This document shows, piece after piece, positions 47,765 to 59,800 of a stretch of DNA of 64,000 nucleotides. The stretch comes from Nematostella vectensis. Taxonomy: Eukaryota; Cnidaria; Anthozoa; Actiniaria; Edwardsiidae. Both the position numbers and the translations under genes were made by a program. Each line of letters begins with the position of its first letter. Position 1 is the first letter of the stretch. Where the stretch lies: NCBI RefSeq assembly GCF_932526225.1, contig NC_064036.1, positions 18,932,953 to 18,996,952 on the forward strand. Direction: 5' to 3'. Under the pieces are notes generated by a model that saw only the letters and a list, made by a program, of their open reading frames with translations, did no database searches and was not told the origin of the DNA.

Positions 47765-50365
47765 TTATGAAAACACTGCATTGCAGGCTATACTTACAAT
47801 ATTATGTACAGTACTAGCAACACCATGCCCATCATACTTACAGTATATTTGTATCAACACTATTGGTGAAGTAGAGGGATGATACATGGAGATGAAGAGA
47901 ATTTTACAAAACAATCAACGGCTTTCAGGGGTTGCATTAGGCCCCGGCGGCCGGCGGAAGCGCCGGCTATTTTCCACCGAGCGCCGGCTACTTTTTATTT
48001 GAACTTAAAAGATAAAATAACTTTCAGCCCCTACTTACAGTACAGCCTTCAGGGAATTTAACATTTTGTGCGCGAATTCTGCGCGAATTTTGCGCGTTTT
48101 TTGCGTGTAGTCTGAGTGTAATTAGATTCATACACTCGAACTACACCCACCCAGAGTGGACTACACGCACAAAACTACACGCACCTGTTTGCCTCATTAA
48201 CTTCTATGGAATCCCTTGAGAGTATTTGTGGCTACAACTCAAAGTCATGCATTTGTATGCGGAAAGAAAACTTCGGCGTTTGGCGTTGGATGTGATAGGA
48301 TTCCGCTATTCAAAAGCCTGATACAGCTTTAGCTCCTTTACTTTATATCGGCAATAAAACTGATCTCTACAAACTTCATGCCTAGTAGTTTTACCAATCG
48401 AAGTAGAAATATTTTTTTTTGTATTGATAAGAAGGAATAAATGCTAAGGTTGTGTGTTGGATTGGTGCTTTCTTGCTCAAACTACGAGAAGTTACCAAAG
48501 CCGTGTCGAACTAATATATTTCGCCGCGCTCCGTGCTACTAAAATCGCTACGAAATCTTTAGTCTTGATATTTTTCGGATGGTGTTAGTTTGTACTTTAC
48601 CATGTATTGAAGGGAAAAAACGAATGTTATGTGTTGAACTCCGTTTCAAATATCACTGTTCTTAGCCGTTTTATGAAATCGCACCGAAATAAAGACGAAA
48701 GCCTTAGTCTATATACAGAGATCAATTTCTCAGGTTTCTCAGGATCAGGTTCTTGATGCACGAAAGGAATAAAAGTTGTGCGGCATCATTCTTGTCGAAC
48801 AGTGAAATAGAATCCAAGGCGTGTGTCAAACAATCACTGCCGCCCTACCGAATCGTCCTACTGAAATATCCTTTGTATTTTTACATCCAGGAAATGATTG
48901 GTTTTACTCAAATTTTTTTTAGCTTCTGAGTCAAATAAAGTATGTTAGTCTAATTCGAGAGAAATGCGAATTATAAGATCACGACAATCAGACAATGTGT
49001 GAGTTTTAACAACAACAAACGAACGTACAAGTCTCACCGTTTCGTCACTGTATACAAAGTCTTGTCGGCTAGAAGATCCGTCTAGTCTAGTCATTGTATA
49101 CAAAGTCTCGCCGGCTAGTCAAACACTACATGTAGTTGTTTGTCACTTGCATGACATGATGTTGTGTTTAGGAAGTGTCGTAAATTTCACTTGTGGAAAA
49201 CGCTGTTGTAAAACATTGACGACGGCATCGGTATGTTAATGTCGGCGGCAACTAAACTATGATTGTTTTCTCTTGCTATTAAACTCGCGCATCAAATAGA
49301 CCCCTCAAAAACGAATCCTCTATATCCCAGCTTTAATTTGCTATAAATAATGTCGCAATCGGTAAAGTAGTCGATTTAGTATGGGCCGTACGCAAGCCGA
49401 GAGAGCGAGGTGACAATTGATCATCGCTTGCCTTTGCAAAACAAAGACAGTGTAATGTCGGCGGCAACTAAACTATGACAGTTTTCTCTTGCTATTAAAC
49501 TCGCGCATCAAACAGACCTCTTGAAAAAGAATCATGTATATCTTATCATATATATAACTCAATCTACACGAAAAAAAAAAAAAAAAACGCGCGCGATGCT
49601 GTTAAGTTTCTTCCAGGCTATACTTTTTCACATGTAGTGTACTGTGGCATTTCTTCCTTTTCCAAGAACTCCGATTTCATTTGGTTTTGAGATGTTAGCT
49701 TAGGAAGCCACCCTTCATCATTGTTGAGATGTTAGCTTTGCTAGCCATTCTTCATCATTTTTGACATCTTAGCTTTGCTAGCCATTCTTCATCATTTCCT
49801 TTACTCTGGCTTGTTTTTCCTTTAGCAGTTTTTTTTATATATTTTATATATTTCCTTCACTTGTTCCTTGGTTGCATACTCCTTCGCTTTTAGCAGGTAC
49901 AAAAACACACCTCCGCTTGTCCGTCTATAGTAAAATGTAAAAAAAAAAAATAATACTCATCCTGTCACATTTCATGGGAAGTACCTAGTTTTATGTCACT
50001 GGAAAGCTGGTACAAATTGAACAGAAATGAATAAAAAAAAGCCTTTATCAAGCCTACGGTATCAACAAAATTAATTTTGTTTGGTTTCTTGTGTGGATTT
50101 GTATAAAAAGGAGTTTAAGAGGCAGTTAAATATTAAAACATTTTAGAGCCTTTGTAGCCTGTCTCAAATATGAAATGAAGTGCTTGAAAGATACCTAAAA
50201 CAAGTCTATTTTATACTACTTATTAACCGAGCGCGAGGTCCGTCCAGAAAAATCTTAGCCAGCAGGCTTCTGTACAGACCGAGGCCCCAGGCCTAGGTCT
50301 GTGCAAAAGCCCTCCATTTTGCTTTCTCACGTATTTTGGAAAGAAAACGGTTGGATGTATTCATG

Positions 50366-53344
50366 TCACTTGTTGTTTTTTTCAGTGTTTTCCCTCTTTT
50401 GTTCTTTGACGTACTGCAACAATTCTTCTTGGCTACTTTTCTCTTGGCTACTTTTTTCCTCAATTATTCTTTTGTTTTCTTCCTCATGGTCAGGGTAATA
50501 AAACTCACTCTTTGAATGACTACTATCTTCGCTCATCGTTAAAGAAAAGCGGGAAAAAATTTCAGTTACAGCGTAGAAAAAAAATAGATTTTTTTTTTAT
50601 TTTGATTTTCTTGAGTGAGTCGTCAGTCAGGAATTTTTTTTGCAATGACCTCGGTCGTTACAGGAGGATCTGGACCGCTCAACAGCCATTCAGCGTGCTC
50701 GATTCCACCGGAAGTGGTTGTTGCCATATATAATAAACTTAAATATTTTATAAATATATTATACTGTAGTACGGTAGTTTTTACCAAAGATTACATTTTA
50801 AGTTATCTTTTATTTTTGTCATGTACTGAGTCATGTTCACAACCAAAAAGTGGGGCAGCGCTGAGTAGTTATTCACAGGTCAACTACACCAAAAGGACAG
50901 CTGGGCAATCAGTGGAGTCTAAAGTTGCAAAAATCTCAAACATTTATAGCATCCTTACAGTATGTATTCTAATTACCTTCGATCTTTGTTTGCAGTGGGA
51001 ATACCTCCTTGTTCTTGGATTTCAAGTGTCTCTTCAAAAAGTTGCAGAGCCTTTGTATGACCAATGCATTTTACAACACGATGAATCAAATCCGTCTTTG
51101 CCTACAAAGGGTAAAGAAGTGAAGGGGTAAAGGGAAGGGGCAAAGAAGGGAAGGGAAAGAAGTCAAGGAGTAAAGAAGTGAAGTGGTAAAGAAGTGAAGG
51201 GGTAGGGAAGTGGAGGGGTAAAGAAGTGAAGGGGTAAAGAAGTGAAGGGGTAAAGGGAAGGGGTAAAGAAGGGAAGGGAAAGAAGTGAAGGAGTAAAGAA
51301 GTGAAGTGGTAAAGAAGTGAAGGGGTAAAGAAGTGAAGGGGTAGAGAAGTGGAGGGGTAAAAAAGAAGGGGGTAAATAAGTGAAGGGGTAAAGAAGTGGA
51401 GGGGTGAAGAAGTGAAGGGATAAGGAAGTGAAGGGGTAGGGAAGTGGAGGGGTAAAGAAGTGAAGGGGTAGAGTAGTTGAGGGGTAAAGAAGGAAAGGGG
51501 TAAAGAAGTGAAAGGGTAAAGAAGTGAAGGGGTAAAGAAGTGAAGGGGTAAAGAAGTGAAGGGGTAAAGAAGTGAAGGGGTAAAGAAGTGGAGGGGTGAA
51601 GAAGTGAAGTGGTAAAGAAGTAAAGGTAGGGAAGTGGAGGGGTAAAGAAGTGAAGGGGTAGAGAAGTGGAGGGGTAAAGAAGCAAAGGGGTAAAGAAGTG
51701 AAGGGGTAAAGAAGTGGAGGGGTGAAGAAGTGAAGGGATAAGGAAGTGAAGGGGTAGGGAAGTGGAGGGGTAAAGAAGTGAAGGGGTAGAGTAATTGAGG
51801 GGTAAAGAAGGAAAGGGGTAAAGAAGTGAAAGGGTAAAGAAGTGAAGGGGTAAAGAAGTGAAGGGATAAGGAAGTGAAGAGGTGGAGGGGTAAAGAAGTG
51901 AAGGGGTAAAGAAGTGGAAGGGTAGGAAAGTGAGAGGTCAAAGAAGTGAAGGGATTAAGAAGTGAAGGGGTAAAGAAGGAAAGGGGTAAAGAAGTGGAGT
52001 GGTAAAATAGAGATGGGGATAAAAAGAGATGGGGGGCTTAGCTTGAAATGTCAGTGAGACCATTTTTTTGGGGGGAAGGACTGAATATTAAATAAGATTA
52101 TAAGCTTTTTGTTGATAATGTGTCTATACTTGTATTGAAAATTTTCATTTAAAGCAGTTACTGTATTTTACTAGTTGATCCAAAAGGTATGCTACATGTA
52201 CGTATCACTCACCTCTTCAAGTCTATCAGCAAGCTCTTTAGCTATGTCCTCAGTTGAGTCATTTTCTGTTATAGTCAGGGGGACAAAAAGGTGATCTGTA
52301 CTTGGCCGGACATGCCGTTGCTGCTCTTCACGTAACAGCAGGTATTTAGACATCCGGGACCTCTTTTTGACTCCTCCACGTTTTTTCTTTTGTTCAGCTA
52401 GTTTCCCTAAATAAAATTTCACAGTTAACAACAGAAGAAAAAAACAATTGTTTTTCACACAAAAGAAAATATAAAAGAGAAGCTTTAGAAATGGTCAATT
52501 GTATGTTGTGGGGGCTAGCACCATGGCCAAGGGCACTGACATTCTTGTTTCTTATGTAACCTCATTAAATCAACAAAAGCTTTGTCCACCTCTTTCCACT
52601 CTTCTTGACAGATCTGGCGGTTTCATAGCTGTCAACTCTCCCGCATTAGGCAAGAGTCTCAAGATTTTGAACTTTTTTCAAGCCTAATTTACTTGAAAAT
52701 ATCCATAAATTTACTGTATTCTACAGCATTAGCCATCTTGGTACAGTACTTTTGATACATTCACTGTATTTTCTCAAGGTTTTTCCTAAAGCGAGGTTGA
52801 CAGCTATGCAGTTTACACATTTAAATCTCTTACCTCCTACAGTGTGAAAGTCGCCGATTTTTAATCTTTTCACTTGATTTGGTTCATCAAGGTCCATCTT
52901 TTCATCGCTTGAGGCATCTAATCCTCGTTTATGGATCACCGTCCTATCGCTGCGTCGTGTCCTAATGCCTTTGTTTTTACCATAACTGTCATCTGCACCC
53001 TCGTGTCTTTTTGAGCTGTCATTTCTAACGTCAGTAGTTTGTAAATCAATGTCCATGTCTTCATTCGGACTAGATATTTCTCCATCTTCATTTACTAAAG
53101 TTTTATTATTAATTTTATCTTTACTCGGTTTCCTGCTTTCCCGCACATTTTGTAGTTCACAGTTTGAGGTTTTCTTGTCCTCTGATTTTGCTTCATTGCT
53201 TTTTCTTTGTACCTCGTCCTTTGAGCTAGCTGCAGTTTCTGATATTAGTTCGTCTTCGTTAAGCAGTTCATCGTCGAATTCATTGAAACCAACGTCGACT
53301 TCCAGCAAAACGTCTTCGTCCACAGAACGTCCCTCTGCCGCCAT
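50366..53344 (-). CDS. PHAX: PHAX, phosphorylated adaptor for snRNA export
   Basis: Exons, 5' to 3': 53344-52834, 52406-52213, 51101-50977, 50737-50650, 50509-50366. Phases 1, 0, 2, 0 chain, giving 353 residues; vertebrate PHAX is just under 400. The N-terminal half is acidic and Ser-rich (MAAEGRSVDEDVLLEVD; NEDMDIDLQTTD) with a basic signal (QVKRLKIGD). Exon 2 gives ITENDSTEDIAKELADRLEE, which leads into the conserved RNA-binding domain in exon 3 (KTDLIHRVVKCIGHTKALQL; EEQ-type helix; QEQGGIPT). The C-terminal part includes FYYPDHEEENKRIIEEK. PHAX bridges capped U snRNA and cap-binding complex to CRM1 for nuclear export. Exons 1-3 are secure. The exon 4-5 splice pattern was chosen by phase and similarity and may differ slightly. 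Intron 2 carries a large pyrimidine-rich array at its 3' end. Confidence 0.87.
51107..52015 (-). repeat. 16-bp polypyrimidine minisatellite ending at a 3' splice site
   Basis: On the minus strand units of CCCCTTCACTTCTTTA repeat for about 900 bp, about 55 copies. They run to within six bases of the acceptor of PHAX exon 3 (CTTTACCCTTTGTAG). Variants recur at larger scale: GAGTAGTTGA at 51471 and GAGTAATTGA at 51789, 318 bp apart. The array therefore supplies the polypyrimidine tract. The long open frames inside it (Leu-Tyr-Pro-Phe-rich) come from its lack of stops. Confidence 0.93.
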
Positions 53345-53823
53345 CTTGGACCCAAAGAATCACGGGCTCAGACCACAGGAAGACCACAACATAATGCATC
53401 TTCACCATCCAATATGGCGGCGAAAGCGTGTTTCAAAATTTGCTTCTTTAAGGATGTATGATTCTCGTTATTTTGAGTTGAAGTGATGACATGTTTTGGA
53501 TTAGAATTACTTTTAACCAAGTAGGAAAAAGTCTATAACCTTATCTATTCGTGAGCTGTGCACGGTGCGTTTTATTGTGAGTTTTATCCTATTGTTTAGT
53601 AGGTTATCCTAGCCTTCCGGCTTATTTCAAATAGTCTGCTCGAACAAGCTATGCGGTCTGGAAATATGTCATGGTGTGATTAGCTTAAACATATTTAATG
53701 GAGATTAAGGTTTGAAAAACTGATGATATTTACTAATGTAACTTAATTGTATTGAAAAAGGTTCAATGGTTGTTTATGTCGCTATGTTTGATCAGGGACG
53801 TTATTTCATACTCCCCTTGAATA
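53337..53823. promoter_or_regulatory. Bidirectional PHAX/ZCCHC7 promoter with YY1-like motifs
   Basis: Only 479 bp separate the PHAX start codon (minus, 53344) and the ZCCHC7 start codon (plus, 53824). GCCGCCATCTTGG at 53337-53349 overlaps the PHAX ATG. A second ATATGGCGGC lies at 53412-53421. CCATCTTGG / AAGATGGCGGC is the YY1 consensus, commonly found at start codons of housekeeping genes in animals. Shared regulation is inferred. Confidence 0.65.
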
Positions 53824-56800
53824 ATGAGTGATGTGGAATTTGATGAAGAGAGCTACCAGGCTTATGAAGATGAGCTGTATGGTCAAACTTCTCCAAACAG
53901 GTAAATGACAGGCACCTAGCTGGGACTTACTGGGGAAGGGGGGGGGGGGGGTAATTTAGGAGCAACTTCAGAATTCCTGTCCACTGTGGAGCCACGTTAC
54001 TGCCGTGGTCCGCAGTGAAGCTGTCTTTCTGATTCATCTAACGCAATTATTTAATTGACCTAAGTCACTGCTACCGTGATCCGCAGTCTGCAGTGAAGCT
54101 GTCTTTCTGATTCATCTAACGCAATTATTTAATTGACCTAAGTCACTGCTACTGTGGTCCACGGTCCGCTTTGAAGCCGTCTGTACATATTTATAGAACA
54201 AAGTATCAAATTATAAATCTAACTTATAAGTCATTGCTACCAAGGGCCGCAGTCCGCAGCCGTCTTTGCATATGGATGAATTAGTAGTCTTTGACTGCGG
54301 ACCACGAACCAAGATAACATATCCGGTTATAATTTAATTGTGCAATGTTTGATATTTTATATTTTAATTGTGCAATGATGGATATTTTATATTGAGTGGT
54401 ATTATAAATTGATTGTGCAATGATGGATACTTAATATTGAGAATTCTGGACTGTGTACTGCGGAGCGATGAAATTTAGAGGCCTTAAAATGTGGACAGGT
54501 ATTCTGAAGTTTAGCCGTAATTTACCTCTTCTTGTTGACAATCTTCCGCAGCCATGTCCTATTGTAATTTATGCACAGAGGTTCTGTTAGAATTTTTCAA
54601 TTTTAATGTTTGATTTGTAAATCATTTGATAGTTACGCTGAGTGAACATACGTGTACTCACTTTATAACAGCATAGTAATCCTCTTGTTCAATGGATATT
54701 GCTTTATACAGACTGTCTTCCTTTTGTTCAATTAACAGTGATGATAGTGATGTTGAGAGTGAAGTCGCAGAGATACTCTACGGACAAGTCCATTACTCTT
54801 TCTCATTGCCTGAATCCACAAATAAGGGAAAAGGTGGGTAAAACACATAAGATTCACAACTTCATATGCTTCATTATCAACCAAAATTTGATGGCTTTAA
54901 TTATTGTAAAACGATTTTTGCTGTACACAAATGCCCCTTAATCTCCAGTATCCACTAATCTCAAGTATCCACTCATGGAATCAATGCATCATGCTCTTTT
55001 TGCTGTTCTTGTTTCAGAGGTTATTGAAGTCAGCTCACAGGCTGAATCTTCAGATGAGACACGAAAGGTTTGCTCCAGCTGCTGTGTATTTCTTCATTTT
55101 TATTTTAAAAAAAATTGATATAAAAAATTGTCTCTGAATCAGGAAGGGTGGCAAGATGATGTTATAGCGATAAGCTCAGATGAGAATGAAAATGAACCTT
55201 TGGAGATTACTGGTGAGCTATGTCATTCTGGTATCAGTATTAAGGTTACGGGGTGCCTTGAAGTCAAAATTTTATCAAAAAATTTTTTTGGCATCTTTAA
55301 ATTCTAGCAAATAAAAATGTTTGGGTTTTTATTATCCTTTCGAAATAATAAGAAAAAAAACTAATTTTGCTAGAAGACTTTGTGTAAGCATTAAGGTGTA
55401 ATCCAGTGTTTCGTACATCTGGGCCCTATGATATAGTTAATTAGCATACTGTTTTTACTCAGAAAGTGTGACTTCAAAAATCTCAAATTCATCTTCGTCT
55501 TGCGGAAAAAGATCCATTAGCGTTCCGAAATATTCAACCGATGGATAAAAGAAAAAAGGGAAGTCTGCATGGCGTAAAATAGGAGGGGGAAGACTTTTAT
55601 ATAAAAGATACTCTTCTTAATGGCTTCTCTTTTCTTAGTTTGTCCCTACAACCTGCTTCCAGGTTATCAGCGAAGATTCTTCATCGTTTTCAAAATCGCA
55701 GCTGCGCTTCCTGGTTTCGCATGAGCGCGGCTTTTCCTTGTCTCCCAATATCTGCAGGAATTCTTGCTTGTCACTTGTTTTTCTCATGGCGAAATTCAAA
55801 ACTCCCCACAATTAATAGGATTTCACCGCTTATTGGTCGGTCTGTTTATCTAGAGCTGATGGTATGATCGCCTCGTTGACAGATAACTCAAACCGAGTTT
55901 TTCTCGGCTTTAAATTCACACATATTTCTAAACTTCAAAACCCTAATGTGCGTAAAGTACTATAAGAGCTATGACCGCACAATTTGGCACACTGCTAGGT
56001 TATTTATTCAAGAGTGATACCATGTGCGACTTTTGAGGGATTTTGAACGGATCGTATTTTATGTCTTTTGGTGTCGTGTTACCTGAAAATTATTCAATCC
56101 TGTAACTTTGACTCAAATTAGCATAGGAACAAAGAAAAATATCACAAAAGCCGCACACAGTCTGGTAGGCATGTATATGGTGATTGACATAAGCCATAAA
56201 AAGTAAAGATCTGCCGTATAGTTTAGACACGTTAGGGATTTGAAGGGATGTGATTGGCTGAAAACAAGCGCATGTTCAAAACCCGTTAAAAAATAAACTA
56301 TTTCATAAAACAAATAGGATTATCCTATTTACCATTTATTAAGCTTTCCGATGACATATAACACAAGCATAGGCGAGTTTAATGGAGTTTGGAAAGTGGT
56401 ACAGGATAAGGCATCGAGCAAGAACTTCTTTGAAATGTTATGTGCAGTGGATATATTGTGAATGAATGATATATGAATGATGCCTCCATCCCATATCCCA
56501 TGTTAAAAAGGCACTCCATTACCTCTGTAGCTGTTTTTGGCACTTTATGAGTTAATACAAAATTATTTTGTATTATTATTATGTATGTATTATTACAAAG
56601 TTTTTTTCTTCTTTAGAAAACTGGGAGTTGATTGACAAGGATGTGAATGTGAGTATTTTACTATCACGTGATTTTTTTTTACACTTCTTGTTCCCCCATA
56701 CCTTGCATCTGTAATTCCTGTGAAATTGTGTGGCGGTAGGTTTTTTTTTCTCTCTAAATGTGTCTCACTGTACTATGGAAACCGTTCTGTATTTAGGAAT

Positions 56801-59800
56801 ATATATATAAAAAATATAGGACAGTATTTCTGTGGTACCATATGCTGACACTCCAGCACACTGGGCCACCTGTGATTGATGATTCTATAGCACTTTTGCA
56901 GGCCCCATATGCTGACACTCCAGCACACTGGGCCACCTGTGATTGATGATTCTATAGCACTTTTGCAGGCCCCATATGCTGACACTCCAGCACACTGGGC
57001 CACCTGTGATTGATGATTCTATAGCATTTATTCAGGCCCCATATGCTGACACTCCAGCACACTGGGCCACCTGTGATTGATAATTCTATAGCATTTATTC
57101 AGGCCCCATATGCTGACACTCCAGCACACTGGGCCACCTGTGATTGATAATTCTATAGCATTTATTCAGGCCCCATATGCTGACACTCCAGCACACTGGG
57201 CCACCTGTGATTGATGATCAGTTTATAACTTATTATTTTCCAGGGAGGTAAAGAATTCTCTGGTAAAAGATCTGCTTCTCGCTATTACAAAGAAGAGAAG
57301 AGATCAATGTACATCAGATGCCATAATTGTAATGAGAGGGGCCACATGGCCGTGGACTGCCCAGATCCAAAGGTATACATAACATTTTATATTTACTTCT
57401 CTAAATCAGTGGCATAGCACCCATAGGGGCTGCGGGTGGGGAAATGACCAGTAAGGAAAGACCAGTATGGAAATGACCAGTAAGGAAAGACCAGTATGGA
57501 AATGACCAGTATGGAAATGACCAGTATGAAATAGCCAGTATGGAAATGACCAGTATGGAAATGAAAAGTATGGAAATGACCAGTAAGGAAACGACCAGTA
57601 AGGAAGTGACCAGTATGAAAATGACAAGTATGGAAATGACCAGGATGGAAATGACCAGGATGGAAATGACCAGTATGGAAATTACCAGGATGGAAATTAC
57701 CAGGATGGAAATGAGCAGTATGGAAATTACCAGGATAGAAATGACCAGCTTGAATTTGCTGCTACTCAAACCCGCCATTATTTGCCATTTTAAGCTGTTT
57801 TAGCCACTGCGAATGTGTAGCAGCAACGTCAAGCTACTGTTTTGTTTTCAAATCAGCATATTTATTTCAACGAGATTTGTTCGCTCATACAAACTCTGTT
57901 TGCTCATACAAACTCTGTAATAAACCTACACTCGCCATGAGCCTGGGCTACCTGTGCCCCAGCACTGCCTTGTTTTTGCTTGATTTGAAATTTTTTGCTT
58001 CATTTGTTCATGTTAGCACAATTAACTTATATTATTGTTTTACAGAAAGTGATTAAGTGCTGTTTGTGTGGTGGGCAAGGCCATTACAAGAGATCCTGTC
58101 CAAATGAGTTGTGCTTCAATTGCGATCAGCCTGGTCATCAGTCAAGGGTATGTATTTGTTTATAATATCACCAAAGGTTAATTTGAACGCACAACTAACC
58201 TACATAATTTTTCCAGTCTTGCAGAAAGCCAAGACGCAGACACTATGACCAGTGTCATCGTTGCTTTCTTGAAGGCCACCTACAAAATGCAAGTGTCTAC
58301 TTACCTTTTATGTTTGCTGAATTTGTGAACTTCTTGTTCTTACTGTACCTGTTACTGGCTTAATAGGATTGTCCAGATTTGTGGAGGCAGTATCATCGCA
58401 CGGTAAGTCTTGTAGGTGCATAATAAGAATTGGCTGAGGGGGGGGAGGGGAAGGTGCAAACATAGGTATCATCTGTAAAAAAGTTTTGACGATTCTCTGA
58501 TAAGAAATACCCTCTTTTTGTTGTCCGAGGGGGGATGCACATGGATCCTATATACCATATTTTTTCTTTTTTGTCAAATTTCCAACCATCATAAAAGAGG
58601 AGTAGGTTGCGGCAATTCAAGTTCTGTTTGTACCTTATTCTTGGAGATACTACCAACTACATTAGCCCACCAGCCTTTCATTTGTCTTGTTGTTAACGAG
58701 GCAAAATTGATGAAGTTAATTGGTCTAGAATTTCCGACAATTGTTACTTAGAACTTACTGTAGTCTAGACTGTTTTCAGGATGTTGCGCGCACATCCAAA
58801 GTGCCTAAGACAAATGGGAATTTGACTCTAGTGCCAAACTCTGCAAAAAAAGCACTCTGGCAGTTTTTTCTATAGCTTCGTTTGCAATCTCCACTCTGTA
58901 CGCCATTCCAGATCAGCTGTTGCCCGCCACTCTGTAGCATTTTGGATGTGTGCGCAACATCGTGAAAACGGTCTATTGGAATTAAGTAGTTTACAGTGCA
59001 TTTGGGTCTCTGAGTACTCACAATGTGTTAATATTATGTATAGACACAAGTTGGTCGCATAGTCCAACCGACAGAGGATGAAGACACTGATCGTCCAGTT
59101 TACTGCTACAACTGTGCAAAAGAAGGACATTATGGTTATGTGAGTAAGCCCTCTAAATACTCATAACAGTTTAAAATTATCAGAAGCATAGAATGTTCTG
59201 CCTCTTAGGTGAAAACTAGTCGCTCTGTGTTGTGGGTTATCATTTATCATTTATCTTTGTTTCAGGAATGCTCCCAGGATCGCATGGATCCACGGCAAGC
59301 CACCTCTTTTCCGTTCATAGTTCATTATGATGGCTGCCCAACCACCCCCAGTGACCGGGGGGGCCATCGACATTTCAGTAATAGGAATCAGTGGGGACAC
59401 AGTTATCAGGGGGGACACGCCCTTGGGCAGATTGGGGACAAAAGAAGGCACTCATGTCCTAGCCAGCAGCAGCTGCACCAGAGAGATGACAGCGGTCACT
59501 CACATGGACATGCTCATACACCGCACTCCCACGAAGGTAATCTAAGGGATCCCTATTTAGGATTTTGTCCTTTTATTGATGAGAGATACAGTAGCCACCC
59601 CACTACCCAACGCCCATCAAAACTGGCAGTCAGCACTCTAAGAACACTGTTAACAGTATAGTAAATTTGTGAGCACTTGAAACCTTTTTACTATTGCTGC
59701 TTAACTTTGATCTCAATTCCCCTCTCTCCTTCCCCTTCCTCCCTATTTCTAACTTACCCAATTAGGAAACCTTTGGAGAAATAGGATGTGATAAAACCAG

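Larger units (their letters stand above)
46832..50365. other. Intergenic between convergent genes
   Basis: No gene is supported. Contents include an inverted repeat (47686-47764) and a ~95-bp direct repeat beginning TAATGTCGGCGGCAACTAAA at 49237 and 49453. A shorter duplication of TGTATACAAAGTCT and CGGCTAG lies at 49045-49125. Two to three copies of a ~50-bp unit (TTAGCTTTGCTAGCCATTCT then TCATCAT) lie at 49690-49797. A 19-nt A run sits near 49570. Confidence 0.6.

Noticed and set aside
51086-51941. 279- and 199-codon minus-strand frames rich in Leu, Tyr, Pro and Phe
   Set aside because: All frames of the 16-bp pyrimidine repeat are open; the region is PHAX intron 2.
53049-53486. 145-codon plus-strand Ser-rich frame
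   Set aside because: It is the antisense shadow of PHAX exon 1, whose acidic, Ser-poor minus-strand reading chains in phase to the RNA-binding domain.
57401-57803. Hydrophobic Val-Ile-Ser-Ile-Leu frame resembling a membrane protein
   Set aside because: It is a translation of the 15-bp intronic repeat within ZCCHC7.
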